Source: Candidatus Poseidoniia archaeon (lineage in GTDB: Archaea; Thermoplasmatota; Poseidoniia; MGIII; CG-Epi1). Taken from it: a stretch of 16,491 nt of DNA. The stretch covers positions 1 to 16,491 of the forward strand of contig JAKURS010000018.1 of assembly GCA_022449705.1 (NCBI GenBank), in the 5' to 3' direction. Positions within the stretch are counted from its first letter, which is position 1, and every line of letters begins with the position of its first letter. Under the pieces are notes generated by a model that was not told the origin of the DNA, did no database searches, and saw nothing but the letters and a program-made list of their open reading frames with translations. Positions 1 through 7,186 of the stretch are shown in pieces. The translations under genes and the position numbers were made by a program.

Positions 1-249
1 GACGTGGTGCTCGTCGTCGGGGCCAACGATACGGTCAATCCCGCTGCGCGCAGCGGCGAGGGACCGCTGGCGGGGATGCCCATCCTGGACGTTGACAAGG
101 CACGCGTGGTCGTTATGGTCAAGCGATCGCTCTCGGTTGGATACGCTGGCATCGACAACGACCTGTTCTACGAAGATTCGACCATGATGCTGTTCGGCGA
201 CGGGAAGGAAATGATGATACGGCTGGTTCAGGCAATGCAGGAACTCTAG
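1..249 (+). CDS. pntB: NAD(P) transhydrogenase subunit beta, C-terminal fragment (5' truncated by window)
   Basis: This is the last 82 residues of the NADP(H)-binding domain (dIII) of the membrane-bound proton-translocating transhydrogenase, which reduces NADP+ with NADH using the proton gradient. The frame is open from base 1 and ends at TAG 247-249. The sequence carries the conserved dIII stretch VVGANDTVNPAA, then AGMPILDV, the VMVKRSLSVGYAG segment (the KR and GYAG residues contact NADP) and FYEDSTMMLFGDGK near the C-terminus. This matches the typical end of PntB. The membrane domain and pntA must lie upstream, outside the window. No clear terminator follows; the next gene starts 115 bp downstream and has its own TATA-like box. 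Confidence 0.95.
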   Translation, partial: DVVLVVGANDTVNPAARSGEGPLAGMPILDVDKARVVVMVKRSLSVGYAGIDNDLFYEDSTMMLFGDGKEMMIRLVQAMQEL

Positions 250-337
250 CCCCCAGACTGTACTGCTTCGAATCTTACTCACGTTCCGCTGCCCCTGCCT
301 AAGTTCCCACACACTCGGTAATTCTGACGGGCTAACC

Positions 338-343
338 CTATTA
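338..343 (+). promoter_or_regulatory. TATA-like box for trmJ
   Basis: CTATTA lies within CCCTATTACG in the short 250-364 spacer. Its centre is about 24-25 nt before the GTG at 365, the spacing expected between an archaeal TATA box and the transcription start. This suggests a leaderless trmJ transcript. The rest of the spacer shows no RNA gene or hairpin I can recognise. Confidence 0.45.
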
Positions 344-364
344 CGCGGTGCTCACTCGCGAGCC

Positions 365-1060
365 GTGGCGACTATCGTGCTCGTCGAGCCGCAGCATCCC
401 GGCAACGTCGGTGCCGTCGCACGGGTGATGGCAAACTTCGGCTGCGATGAGCTGTTGCTGGTTGGAGGCTGCGAAATCGATGACGACGCTATGGCGCGCG
501 CCAAGGCTGGCCAGCCGCTGCTGGAATCCGCCCGTCGTATAGCATCGCTCAAAGAGGCATTGGTGGAAACGCCGGTATCAGTTGCGACCAGCGGAATCGT
601 GCCCAAAGGAGACAGTCGCTGGCAGCGTGCGCCGCACCCGGTCCAGGAACTGGCCGATCTGCTGAAGGGGCGCGAACCGGCACTGGTATTCGGCCGCGAG
701 AACCACGGCCTCGACCGGGGCGAACTGGCGCTCTGTGACTTGACAATCCAGGTCCCAACCAGTCCGGAGCATCCAGTGCTCAACCTGTCGCACGCCGTTG
801 GGATTGTACTCTACGAGCTCTTCCGCAACGACGCTTTCCAGCGCCCTTACCGACCCGACGTTGTCGAGCGGCAGGAAATTGACCTGCTGGTTGAGCGTAT
901 TATGGAGGCTGTCCGTATGAGCCGCTTCGCCAAGCGACGGCTGCCGCGCGCCGAGACGACGCTGCGCCGGGTGCTGGTGCGTGGCGAAATTGATGAGTGG
1001 GACTATGAGACGCTAATGGGCATGTTCAAGGAGTTGCGCCCTCCGGTGGCAGGCAAATGA
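365..1060 (+). CDS. trmJ: tRNA 2'-O-methyltransferase TrmJ (SPOUT family)
   Basis: This SpoU/TrmH-type SPOUT methyltransferase transfers methyl from S-adenosylmethionine to a ribose 2'-OH; archaeal TrmJ acts on position 32 of tRNA. The 231 residues are usual for the family. The N-terminus IVLVEPQHPGNVGAVARVM is the classic motif 1 with the N and R residues. The trefoil-knot motifs follow as FGRENHGLDRGEL (motif 2) and LNLSHAVGIVLYEL (motif 3). The C-terminal helical extension (RFAKRRLPRAETTLRRVL) is typical of TrmJ rather than short SpoU proteins. The GTG start gives MATIVLVEP, aligning with family starts, and sits about 25 nt after a TATA-like box. It overlaps the next gene by ATGA at 1057-1060, so the two are likely co-transcribed. 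Confidence 0.92.
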   Translation: MATIVLVEPQHPGNVGAVARVMANFGCDELLLVGGCEIDDDAMARAKAGQPLLESARRIASLKEALVETPVSVATSGIVPKGDSRWQRAPHPVQELADLLKGREPALVFGRENHGLDRGELALCDLTIQVPTSPEHPVLNLSHAVGIVLYELFRNDAFQRPYRPDVVERQEIDLLVERIMEAVRMSRFAKRRLPRAETTLRRVLVRGEIDEWDYETLMGMFKELRPPVAGK

Positions 1061-1536
1061 ATTACGCGATGGTGACTGGACCCATGGGCGCTGGCAAATC
1101 GACTCTGATTCGCTCGCTCCCGGAAAAGGGCGTCTTTGCCCCCCCACCAGATGTGCCGGAGATGTTCCTCGACAACGCCTGTAGCTGCCGGGGACTGCAG
1201 TTCTACGAAATCGACGAGCCTACAGCGCTGGGCGGGCACTGGGCTGGCTGGCTCGGAGCGGCGAACGCGTTCCTGCTAGTCGCCGACGCGGGCGCTAGCC
1301 CTGTAGCGGTCGGGCCCCTGCTAGCGCGGCTCGGTTCAGCCTGTCCCGGGACTCCCTGCCTGCTCGTAGCGAACCGCTGGCCGGGCGGCAGACACGATGC
1401 ATGGCAGCTGCCGGGAGTAGCGGCGGTCGAGCCCCTTTCACCGGGCACGGTTCTGGACGAGGAACGTGCGCTGGCGCAGCCGGAAGAAGTGGAACGCATT
1501 CTCGCACGGCTGCAGCAGCTGCTGGAGGCCGCATGA
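1057..1536 (+). CDS. Small P-loop NTPase-like protein of unknown function
   Basis: A 159-residue protein with a clear Walker A motif, GPMGAGKST at residues 8-16, immediately after the first beta strand as in small GTPases. Other G motifs are degenerate. A D-containing strand (FYEIDEP, about 49-55) sits where G3 would be. A hydrophobic strand LLVADAG is present. LLVANRW (about 102-108) sits where NKxD would be but lacks the aspartate that specifies guanine. It may therefore be a Ras-like GTPase derivative with altered or lost guanine specificity. Cysteines at 42 and 44 (CSC) are notable. It overlaps trmJ by ATGA and the next gene by another ATGA, so it probably works with the downstream protein. 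I do not recognise a named family; the MglA/Rag-like fold is inference. Confidence 0.75.
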   Translation: MNYAMVTGPMGAGKSTLIRSLPEKGVFAPPPDVPEMFLDNACSCRGLQFYEIDEPTALGGHWAGWLGAANAFLLVADAGASPVAVGPLLARLGSACPGTPCLLVANRWPGGRHDAWQLPGVAAVEPLSPGTVLDEERALAQPEEVERILARLQQLLEAA

Positions 1537-1928
1537 AACCGGCCGAAAAACAGCAGGTACTGGAGCTGTTGCTGCGGCTGGCGCGGAAAAGCATCGGCGA
1601 GCAGGAATTCGCGGTGCTCTTCGGGAGCGAGCCGCCGGCGCGAATCAGCGAAGTGACGCTGGCGCTGCGTGACAGCGAACCGTTCCTGCAGACGCTGCGG
1701 AATCGATTGGAGGCGGTCGCGCGCGTTGCCGGGGCGCTCGAGCTGGCCGGCGCGTCCCGCCTTGCGGAGTGGCTGGGCGACGACTGCGACCCCTGCCTGG
1801 TCGACCGCGCTGTCGAGGGCTACGACCTGCTCTACCGAATGCTGCTGGAGCTGGACGAGCTGCTGCTCTGGACCGGCTGGCCGCTGCTCGGAACGCTCCA
1901 CGACCCCGCCGCTGCCCTGAAAGAATAA
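1533..1928 (+). CDS. Hypothetical helical protein with a CxxC motif
   Basis: A 131-residue protein of unrecognised family. I chose ATG 1533 because it overlaps the upstream TGA as ATGA; a longer reading in the same frame would run through the P-loop gene in a shadow frame. The protein is rich in Leu, Ala, Arg and Glu and looks almost entirely alpha-helical. A single C-D-P-C pair (residues 85-88) follows a WLGDD turn, and the C-terminal part is a leucine-rich helix (about 99-119). It has no signal peptide or membrane span. The tight coupling to the P-loop gene suggests a partner, for example an effector or regulator, but this is inference. The TAA stop is only about 36 bp before the ppdK start. 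Confidence 0.7.
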   Translation: MKPAEKQQVLELLLRLARKSIGEQEFAVLFGSEPPARISEVTLALRDSEPFLQTLRNRLEAVARVAGALELAGASRLAEWLGDDCDPCLVDRAVEGYDLLYRMLLELDELLLWTGWPLLGTLHDPAAALKE

Positions 1929-1932
1929 ATCC

Positions 1933-1938
1933 TTTTAT
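1933..1938 (+). promoter_or_regulatory. TATA-like box for ppdK
   Basis: TTTTAT, in the context CCTTTTATGG, is the only AT-rich block between the CxxC gene and ppdK. It lies about 28 nt before ATG 1965 and about 20 nt before the alternative TTG 1956. The spacing favours ATG 1965 and a nearly leaderless transcript. Confidence 0.45.
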
Positions 1939-1964
1939 GGGAGTCATCTGCACCGTTGAGGCGA

Positions 1965-4673
1965 ATGAAGGCTGAAACGGTATACTCGTTCGGCGGCGGG
2001 AGCGCCGACGGTGACGCAGGGATGAAGAACCTGCTCGGCGGCAAGGGCGCCAACCTGGCCGAAATGGTGCAGCTGGGAATCCCGGTCCCGCCCGGCTTTA
2101 CGATTACGACCGAAGTCTGCAACTGGTTCAACGACCACGACCAGTCATATCCCAAGAGTTTGGACGGCAGCGTGCGCAAGGCACTCGCAGCGGTCGAGGC
2201 GGAGCTGGGACTCAAATTTGGCGACTCCACGCGGCCATTGCTGGTCTCGGTGCGGTCGGGCGCCCGCGCCTCGATGCCGGGGATGATGGAAACGGTGCTC
2301 AATGTCGGGCTGAATGACGCCACGTGCGAAGGGCTGATTGCGGAGAGCGGCGACGCGCGCTTCGTCTACGATGCGCAGCGGCGGCTGATGCAGATGTATT
2401 CCGACGTAGTGATGGAAAAGGCAGCCGGAATCAAGCCGGCTGAAGGCGAGGGCATCCGTGCGCAACTGGAGCACGAGCTGGAAAAGCTGAAGGAGAAACG
2501 GGGTGTCACCGATGATACCGACCTTTCGGCAGACGACTTAGAGGCACTCGTAGTTACATACAGGGCCAAAGTCAGGGAAGTTCTGGGCAAGGAGTTCCCG
2601 GAAGATCCCTGGGAGCAGCTCTGGGGCGCGATTACTGCCGTTTTCCTGTCATGGAACGGCAAGCGTGCTATCGCCTACCGCCGTATCGAGGGGTTGCCCG
2701 ATGAGTGGGGCACTGCCGTCAACGTGCAGGCAATGGTCTTCGGTAACCTGAGCGAGGACTCGGCGACCGGTGTTGCGTTCACTCGCAACCCCGCCACCGG
2801 TGAGAACGCCTTCTACGGCGAGTGGCTGCCGCAGGCGCAGGGCGAGGACGTGGTGGCGGGCATCCGCACCCCCAATCCACTAAACAGCCACAGCCGCACC
2901 GAGTATTCGGGCGACCTTCCCAGCCTAGATGATGTGCATCCCGCACCTTACAGGGAGCTGGACGAAATCCAGCGCTCGCTCGAAAAGCATTACCGCGACA
3001 TGCTCGACATCGAGTTCACCATCCAGTCCGGCCGCTTGTGGATGCTGCAGTGCCGCATCGGCAAGCGCAACGGCCCCGCCGCGGTGCGGATGGCGGCCGA
3101 GATGGAACAGTCCGGGCAGGTCTCCGCCGCGGAAGCGGTCATGCGTGTTTCCCCGTCACAACTGGACGAGCTGCTGCATCCCATCGTTGACCCCGAGGCC
3201 GAGAAAATGGCGACGCTACTCGTGAGTGGACTGCCGGCCGGACCAGGCGGCGCCAGCGGTCGAGTGGTCTTCACCGCCGACGACGCTGTTGAGTGGGCCA
3301 CGCGTGGCGAGCAGGTGGTGCTGGTGCGCGAGGAGACCAACCCGGAGGACGTGGCCGGGATGCGCGCAGCCGTTGCAATCCTGACCGCGCGAGGAGGCAT
3401 GACTTCGCACGCGGCGCTGGTCGCGCGCGGCTGGGGCATGTGCTGCATCGTTGGCGCTGGCGAGCTGGAGATAGACGCCCCCGCCAGGCGATTCTCCGTC
3501 GGGGACCACACTGTGGCGGAGGGTGACTTGGTCACGCTCAACGGCACCGCCGGCAAGGTCTACGCCGGGGAGCTGCCGCTACGCGAGACTGACGTCTCGA
3601 GCGAATACCTGTCGTACTTCCTTTCGCTGTGCGACCGGCATCGCGAGCTGAAGGTGCGCACTAACGCCGACACGCCGGCTGACGCGCAGCGCGCGCTCGA
3701 GTTCGGTGCCGAAGGCATCGGGCTGTTCCGCATCGAGCACATGTTCTATGGTGAAGGCTCCGAGGAGCCCCTGTTCCACCTGCGCAAGATGATAATGGCC
3801 GGCTCGCGCGAGGAACGCCAGGCGGCGCTCGATGAGCTTTACCCGCACATGAAGGACGACATCCGCGAGACGCTGCGCGCAATGGCAGGGCTACCGGTAA
3901 CTATCCGGTTGATGGACCCACCGCTGCATGAGTTCATCCCGCACGAACCGAAGGGGCAGGCACAGCTCGCCGAAGCGCTAGGCATCGATGGCACTGAGCT
4001 GGCGCGACGTGCCGAGCAACTGCGCGAGACCAACCCCATGATGGGACACCGCGGCGTGCGCCTGGGCATCACCTACCCGGAGATTACCGAACTGCAGGCG
4101 AAGGCAATCCTGATTGCCGCGGCAGAGCTGCAGGCTGAAGGCATTGCGGCGCTACCGGAAATCATGGTCCCACTCACCGCCACCGAGGCGGAGTTCACCC
4201 ACCAGGAGAAAATCGTGCGGCGCGTCGCCGGAGATGTCGAGGCGGCGCAGGGCTGCAAGCTGGACTACCTGGTGGGGACAATGATTGAGATTCCGCGCGC
4301 GACGCTGATGGCGGGGAAGATTGCCGAGACGGCCGAGTTCTTCTCCTACGGCACAAACGATCTGACACAGATGACCTTCGGCTTCAGCCGCGATGACAGT
4401 GGCGGCTTCCTGCCCGAATACGTCGAGCAGGAAATCCTGCCCGCCGACCCCTTTGCAACGCTCGATGCGGGAGTGGGCGAGCTGATCTCAATCGGCATCG
4501 AGCGCGGTCGTGCGACCCGGCCGGACCTGAAGATCGGCATCTGCGGCGAGCACGGCGGTGACCCTGCGTCAGTGGCATTCTGCCACGCGGCAGGAATGGA
4601 CTACGTCTCCTGCTCGCCGTTTCGGGTGCCTATTGCAAGATTAGCAGCTGCACAAGCGGTGTTGAATGGCTGA
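1965..4673 (+). CDS. ppdK: Pyruvate, phosphate dikinase
   Basis: This enzyme interconverts pyruvate + ATP + Pi with PEP + AMP + PPi, supplying PEP for gluconeogenesis or, in reverse, ATP from PEP. The 902 residues are the usual length. The ATP-grasp part is N-terminal (LLGGKGANLAEM; VSVRSGARASMPGMMETVLN). The swivelling phosphohistidine domain has TARGGMTSHAALVARGWG, with catalytic His482 and the regulatory-type Thr480 two residues before it. The C-terminal PEP/pyruvate barrel has GIGLFRIEHMF, RGVRLGITYPE, YGTNDLTQMTFGF and GICGEHGGDP, with catalytic Cys860. All key residues are present, so it should be active. ATG 1965 is preferred over TTG 1956 because of TATA spacing. The 3' end overlaps the following membrane-protein gene by 8 bp. 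Confidence 0.97.
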   Translation: MKAETVYSFGGGSADGDAGMKNLLGGKGANLAEMVQLGIPVPPGFTITTEVCNWFNDHDQSYPKSLDGSVRKALAAVEAELGLKFGDSTRPLLVSVRSGARASMPGMMETVLNVGLNDATCEGLIAESGDARFVYDAQRRLMQMYSDVVMEKAAGIKPAEGEGIRAQLEHELEKLKEKRGVTDDTDLSADDLEALVVTYRAKVREVLGKEFPEDPWEQLWGAITAVFLSWNGKRAIAYRRIEGLPDEWGTAVNVQAMVFGNLSEDSATGVAFTRNPATGENAFYGEWLPQAQGEDVVAGIRTPNPLNSHSRTEYSGDLPSLDDVHPAPYRELDEIQRSLEKHYRDMLDIEFTIQSGRLWMLQCRIGKRNGPAAVRMAAEMEQSGQVSAAEAVMRVSPSQLDELLHPIVDPEAEKMATLLVSGLPAGPGGASGRVVFTADDAVEWATRGEQVVLVREETNPEDVAGMRAAVAILTARGGMTSHAALVARGWGMCCIVGAGELEIDAPARRFSVGDHTVAEGDLVTLNGTAGKVYAGELPLRETDVSSEYLSYFLSLCDRHRELKVRTNADTPADAQRALEFGAEGIGLFRIEHMFYGEGSEEPLFHLRKMIMAGSREERQAALDELYPHMKDDIRETLRAMAGLPVTIRLMDPPLHEFIPHEPKGQAQLAEALGIDGTELARRAEQLRETNPMMGHRGVRLGITYPEITELQAKAILIAAAELQAEGIAALPEIMVPLTATEAEFTHQEKIVRRVAGDVEAAQGCKLDYLVGTMIEIPRATLMAGKIAETAEFFSYGTNDLTQMTFGFSRDDSGGFLPEYVEQEILPADPFATLDAGVGELISIGIERGRATRPDLKIGICGEHGGDPASVAFCHAAGMDYVSCSPFRVPIARLAAAQAVLNG

Positions 4674-5373
4674 AGACACTTCCATCGGCGCGCAGCGGCT
4701 GCTCGAGTTCAGCGTCGGCTTGGGCGTGCTGACGCTCGTGGCTACCTACATCATCTCAACGATTGGTGGCAGGGTAGCACCTTTCATCCCGATAATTTCC
4801 GAAATGCCCTTCGCAGGGCCGGAATCCAATTTCTACGGCCCCGGCCTCGCAATCAGCATATTCTCCTTCATCCTGCTGGCGCAGGTTTTCCACAGGATTT
4901 TCACTCCATTGGCGCGGGAGCTTGGTGGAAACTACGAGTCCTGGAACGATTTAATCAGGATTATAGTAACCTTTGGAGGTATGTGCGGGATTATTGCAGT
5001 CAACTTCCACTGGATTGATTATCCCATACTGCATGGTGTGACGGCAGGGATAGTGTTCACTTCCTTCTTGGTGTGGGGTACCTTCGCTTGGCACCTCCTG
5101 CAGAAGTCGGGCAGGAGCCACAACGTCAGGAAATATGCCGTCTATTCGGGCTGGCTGTTCTATATCCTGATGATAATATTCAGCGGCCTTGACAGTCAGG
5201 AGCTTATCGCAGAAGGGAAAGGTCCGTTCTACAGGCTGGATAATCCTCCTTCAGTTGATGACGCAAGGTCGCTCTACCTCAACCTGACGGCATTCTGCGA
5301 GTGGGGCATGGTGTTCTCGTTTTACGTCGGGGCGCTGACCTTCCGGCAGGAACTGGAAGGCGTCCGGTTCTAG
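4666..5373 (+). CDS. Six-helix membrane protein, Frag1/DRAM/Sfk1-like
   Basis: A 235-residue integral membrane protein with six hydrophobic segments at about 15-33, 58-78, 97-113, 121-144, 157-174 and 204-225. An extracytoplasmic-type loop PFIPIISEMPFAGPESNFYG between the first two, a His in segment four (ILHGVTAG) and the spacing of segments resemble the Frag1/DRAM/Sfk1 family (known in eukaryotes for GPI-anchor remodelling and autophagy). Its archaeal role is not known to me. ATG 4666 lies inside the end of ppdK (8-bp overlap), so it is likely co-transcribed. Base composition is visibly more AT-rich than its neighbours, with AGG, ATA and TTA codons that are rare elsewhere here. The stop codon shares CTAG with the convergent DUF1801 gene. 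The family call is moderate; membrane topology is firm. Confidence 0.65.
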   Translation: MAEDTSIGAQRLLEFSVGLGVLTLVATYIISTIGGRVAPFIPIISEMPFAGPESNFYGPGLAISIFSFILLAQVFHRIFTPLARELGGNYESWNDLIRIIVTFGGMCGIIAVNFHWIDYPILHGVTAGIVFTSFLVWGTFAWHLLQKSGRSHNVRKYAVYSGWLFYILMIIFSGLDSQELIAEGKGPFYRLDNPPSVDDARSLYLNLTAFCEWGMVFSFYVGALTFRQELEGVRF

Positions 5374-5732
5374 CTGCTCTTCGCGTCCAGCGCGACCGCC
5401 CTCTCGATAAGTTCGCGAATTCCCGCCTCGCCAATTTTCGCGCCGGGAAAGAGCTTGACGTGCCGCATCCCCTTGCCGGCGCCTTCGAGCAGGCCGTGCG
5501 GGTCATCCAGCTTGGCACCGAAAAAGAAGAAGAGGTCCACGTGCTTGCTGAAGGCGCCCAACCCACAGACGTTGCTGTTGCCAGACCAGTTGGGCGCGCC
5601 CCACTTGAGGCCCTCGCGCAGGGCGGGCGCCGCGGAGCGCAACAGGTCGCGCGCCTGCTCGCAGAGCGGCCGCAGCGCCGACTCGCTTTCTTTTATATAT
5701 TCATCGACAGTCGTAATTTTCCGGCTGCTCAT
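5370..5732 (-). CDS. DUF1801 (YdhG-like) small protein
   Basis: A 120-residue protein of the DUF1801 family, whose biochemical role is not established (some relatives are linked to iron or stress responses). Visible family marks are an N-terminal helix (VDEYIKESES...), the KWGAPNWSGN core, HVDLFFFFGAKLDDP and a C-terminal RHVKLFPGAKI followed by a helix. ATG 5732 gives MSSRKITTVDEY, the usual family start; a GTG eight codons upstream (5756) is possible. The stop TAG overlaps the stop of the membrane protein on the other strand (shared CTAG, 5370-5373). It is the only minus-strand gene between two plus-strand operons and appears monocistronic. No convincing promoter was seen. Confidence 0.85.
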   Translation of the reverse strand: MSSRKITTVDEYIKESESALRPLCEQARDLLRSAAPALREGLKWGAPNWSGNSNVCGLGAFSKHVDLFFFFGAKLDDPHGLLEGAGKGMRHVKLFPGAKIGEAGIRELIERAVALDAKSS

Positions 5733-5815
5733 TGCTTTGCAGATAGCCGCCCGCACCGGTTTCCCAATCCCACGGTTGCTGCCTCTGCAGGCCCGGGCGG
5801 GCAGCGCGTAAAACC

Positions 5816-5821
5816 CTTATA
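5816..5821 (+). promoter_or_regulatory. TATA-like box for the Tad-like/purM operon
   Basis: CTTATA, in ACCCTTATACCGC, lies in the 111-bp spacer between the divergent DUF1801 and T2SSF genes. Its centre is about 25-26 nt before TTG 5844. This supports a leaderless transcript beginning at that TTG. The reading frame is also open through the box, so this remains a prediction. Confidence 0.4.
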
Positions 5822-5843
5822 CCGCGAGTGGCTCGCCCAGCCG

Positions 5844-6404
5844 TTGGGGAGCGTCGACGAGGAACTTCTGTACGCCATCCGTGCGATGGAGGTACTGCTG
5901 CAGTCGGGAGTCGGCATCGCGGAGGCGATGAAGCATATCGCCGATGAGGACTACGGCGACCTTTCAGTCGAGTTCCAGCGCATCTTCAGCGCGGTGGAGG
6001 GCGGCTCGATGCTGGGTGACGGGATTCGGGCGCAGATGCGCGCAACCAGTTCAGTGGGGCTGCGCCGCACGCTCTCGGTGCTGGCGATGTCGGTCGAGCA
6101 GGACACCAACGTCATCGACAGGCTGCGCTCGATTGCCGACAAGGAGTCGCGCTCACGCCGCATCGAAATCCAGGCGTACATCGAGTCGCTTGGCGCTGTC
6201 GCCGAGCAATTCTTGGTAGTCTCGGTGCTGGTGCCGATTATCGTCGTTATCATAGCGGTTATCGATGGCCTGCTCGGAGCCGCCGGCCCGATTGGGGGCA
6301 GCATGCGCATGCCGCCTGCCTGCACCCCCATCATGTTCCTGCTCGCGACGCTCGCGATTGCCGGACTTGTCATACGCACCAAGGCACGGGAGCCGAAGGT
6401 ATGA
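5844..6404 (+). CDS. Type II secretion system F-domain protein (TadB/TadC-like), upstream paralogue
   Basis: An inner-membrane platform protein of a Tad/type IV pilus-like or archaeal secretion machine, expected to sit under the ATPase encoded two genes downstream. The soluble T2SSF helical domain comes first, starting about LLYAIRAMEVLLQSGVGIAEAM and continuing to RIEIQAYIESLG. Two membrane segments follow: FLVVSVLVPIIVVIIAVIDG and IMFLLATLAIAGLVI. The start is uncertain. The frame is open far upstream without a plausible ATG, and protein-like sequence (KPLYREWLAQ) precedes TTG 5844. I chose TTG 5844 on TATA spacing; the first ATG is 5886. The gene overlaps the next by ATGA. It is shorter than FlaJ/ArlJ, which carries two such domains. 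Confidence 0.8.
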   Translation: MGSVDEELLYAIRAMEVLLQSGVGIAEAMKHIADEDYGDLSVEFQRIFSAVEGGSMLGDGIRAQMRATSSVGLRRTLSVLAMSVEQDTNVIDRLRSIADKESRSRRIEIQAYIESLGAVAEQFLVVSVLVPIIVVIIAVIDGLLGAAGPIGGSMRMPPACTPIMFLLATLAIAGLVIRTKAREPKV

Positions 6405-7186
6405 GCCTGCACGAAGCGCTGGACCCGCTCTTCGAGGGGATTGACGGGATTTCGACCGCGTTTGGCGCTCTGGTCTGGACCGCACTGGGAGCGTGGGCCA
6501 TCGTCAGCATCATCATCTACCTGCCGCTGAAGCGGCTCCGCGCCCAGCGCACCGAGCTGGAGAACGTCTGGCCCGAGGTGCTCGGAGAACTGGCGGAGAA
6601 CCTGCGCGCCGGCATGGGGGTCGAGTCGGCGCTGGACGCAGTGGCCTCGGCACGCAGTGACCGCATGGGCGAGATGCTGCGGCAGACCGTGGCGGAGATG
6701 CATGACACCAGCTTCACGGAGGCGATGCAGAACTTCGCGCAGCGCAGCCGCTCGCCAATGATTTCACGCGTCGTGAGCATCCTCAACGTAGCGCTGGTCT
6801 CCTCGGGCAGCTTTTCGGAGACGCTGGAACTGCTCTCGGAGGAGTTCTGGGAAATCTACCTGCTGCGCAAGGAACGGGTCGCCAAGACTAAAGGCACTGC
6901 CGACTTCATCCTCTGGTCGGGCGCCGCAGTCTGTCCTGCACTGCTCGGCTTCATCGTCGGGGTCTTCGGCTCGGGGACGGTGGGCAGCTTCCAGCTGGAC
7001 GTTGGCCTCGGAACCCTCAACCTGTCGCTGCTGCTCTACGTGATGGTACTGGGCGCGGCGGGGGTCTGGATGCAGTCGGTCATCCTGCAGACCACGCGCA
7101 CCGCGCTGCTGCGCACGCCCATCTACATGCTGCTCGCCAACACCACGCTTTTAGTGGCTCTGAAGCTGCCGGCGGCGTTCCTATGA
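6401..7186 (+). CDS. Type II secretion system F-domain protein (TadC-like), second paralogue
   Basis: A 261-residue platform protein paralogous to the preceding gene. It has an N-terminal membrane helix (LVWTALGAWAIVSIIIYLPL, about 24-43), a cytoplasmic T2SSF domain (ELAENLRAGMGVESALDAVA through SGSFSETLELLSEEFWE), then about three membrane segments: FILWSGAAVCPALLGFIVG, LNLSLLLYVMVLGAAGVWM and MLLANTTLLVALKLPAAFL. Pairing with the upstream gene recalls TadB/TadC of Tad pili. ATGA overlaps join it to both neighbours, so stoichiometric co-translation with the ATPase is likely. No pilin or prepilin peptidase is encoded nearby, so the secreted substrate is unknown. Confidence 0.85.
   Translation: MSLHEALDPLFEGIDGISTAFGALVWTALGAWAIVSIIIYLPLKRLRAQRTELENVWPEVLGELAENLRAGMGVESALDAVASARSDRMGEMLRQTVAEMHDTSFTEAMQNFAQRSRSPMISRVVSILNVALVSSGSFSETLELLSEEFWEIYLLRKERVAKTKGTADFILWSGAAVCPALLGFIVGVFGSGTVGSFQLDVGLGTLNLSLLLYVMVLGAAGVWMQSVILQTTRTALLRTPIYMLLANTTLLVALKLPAAFL

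Noticed and set aside
267..274. TTCGAATC, resembling a tRNA T-loop
   Set aside because: Flanking bases do not form a T-stem and no acceptor, D or anticodon arm can be built in the 250-364 spacer.
352..783. 143-residue minus-strand open frame opposite trmJ
   Set aside because: Low-complexity Ser/Arg/Pro-rich translation with no motifs; it is a shadow of trmJ in GC-rich DNA.
1203..1901. 232-residue minus-strand open frame opposite the P-loop and CxxC genes
   Set aside because: Gln/Arg/Ala-rich composition typical of antisense reading; the plus-strand genes have a Walker A motif and coupled ATGA starts.
5301..5843. Upstream extension of the first T2SSF frame to position 5301
   Set aside because: The extended part lies opposite the DUF1801 gene and within the membrane-protein 3' end; its translation is Arg/Ala-rich and unlike the family.
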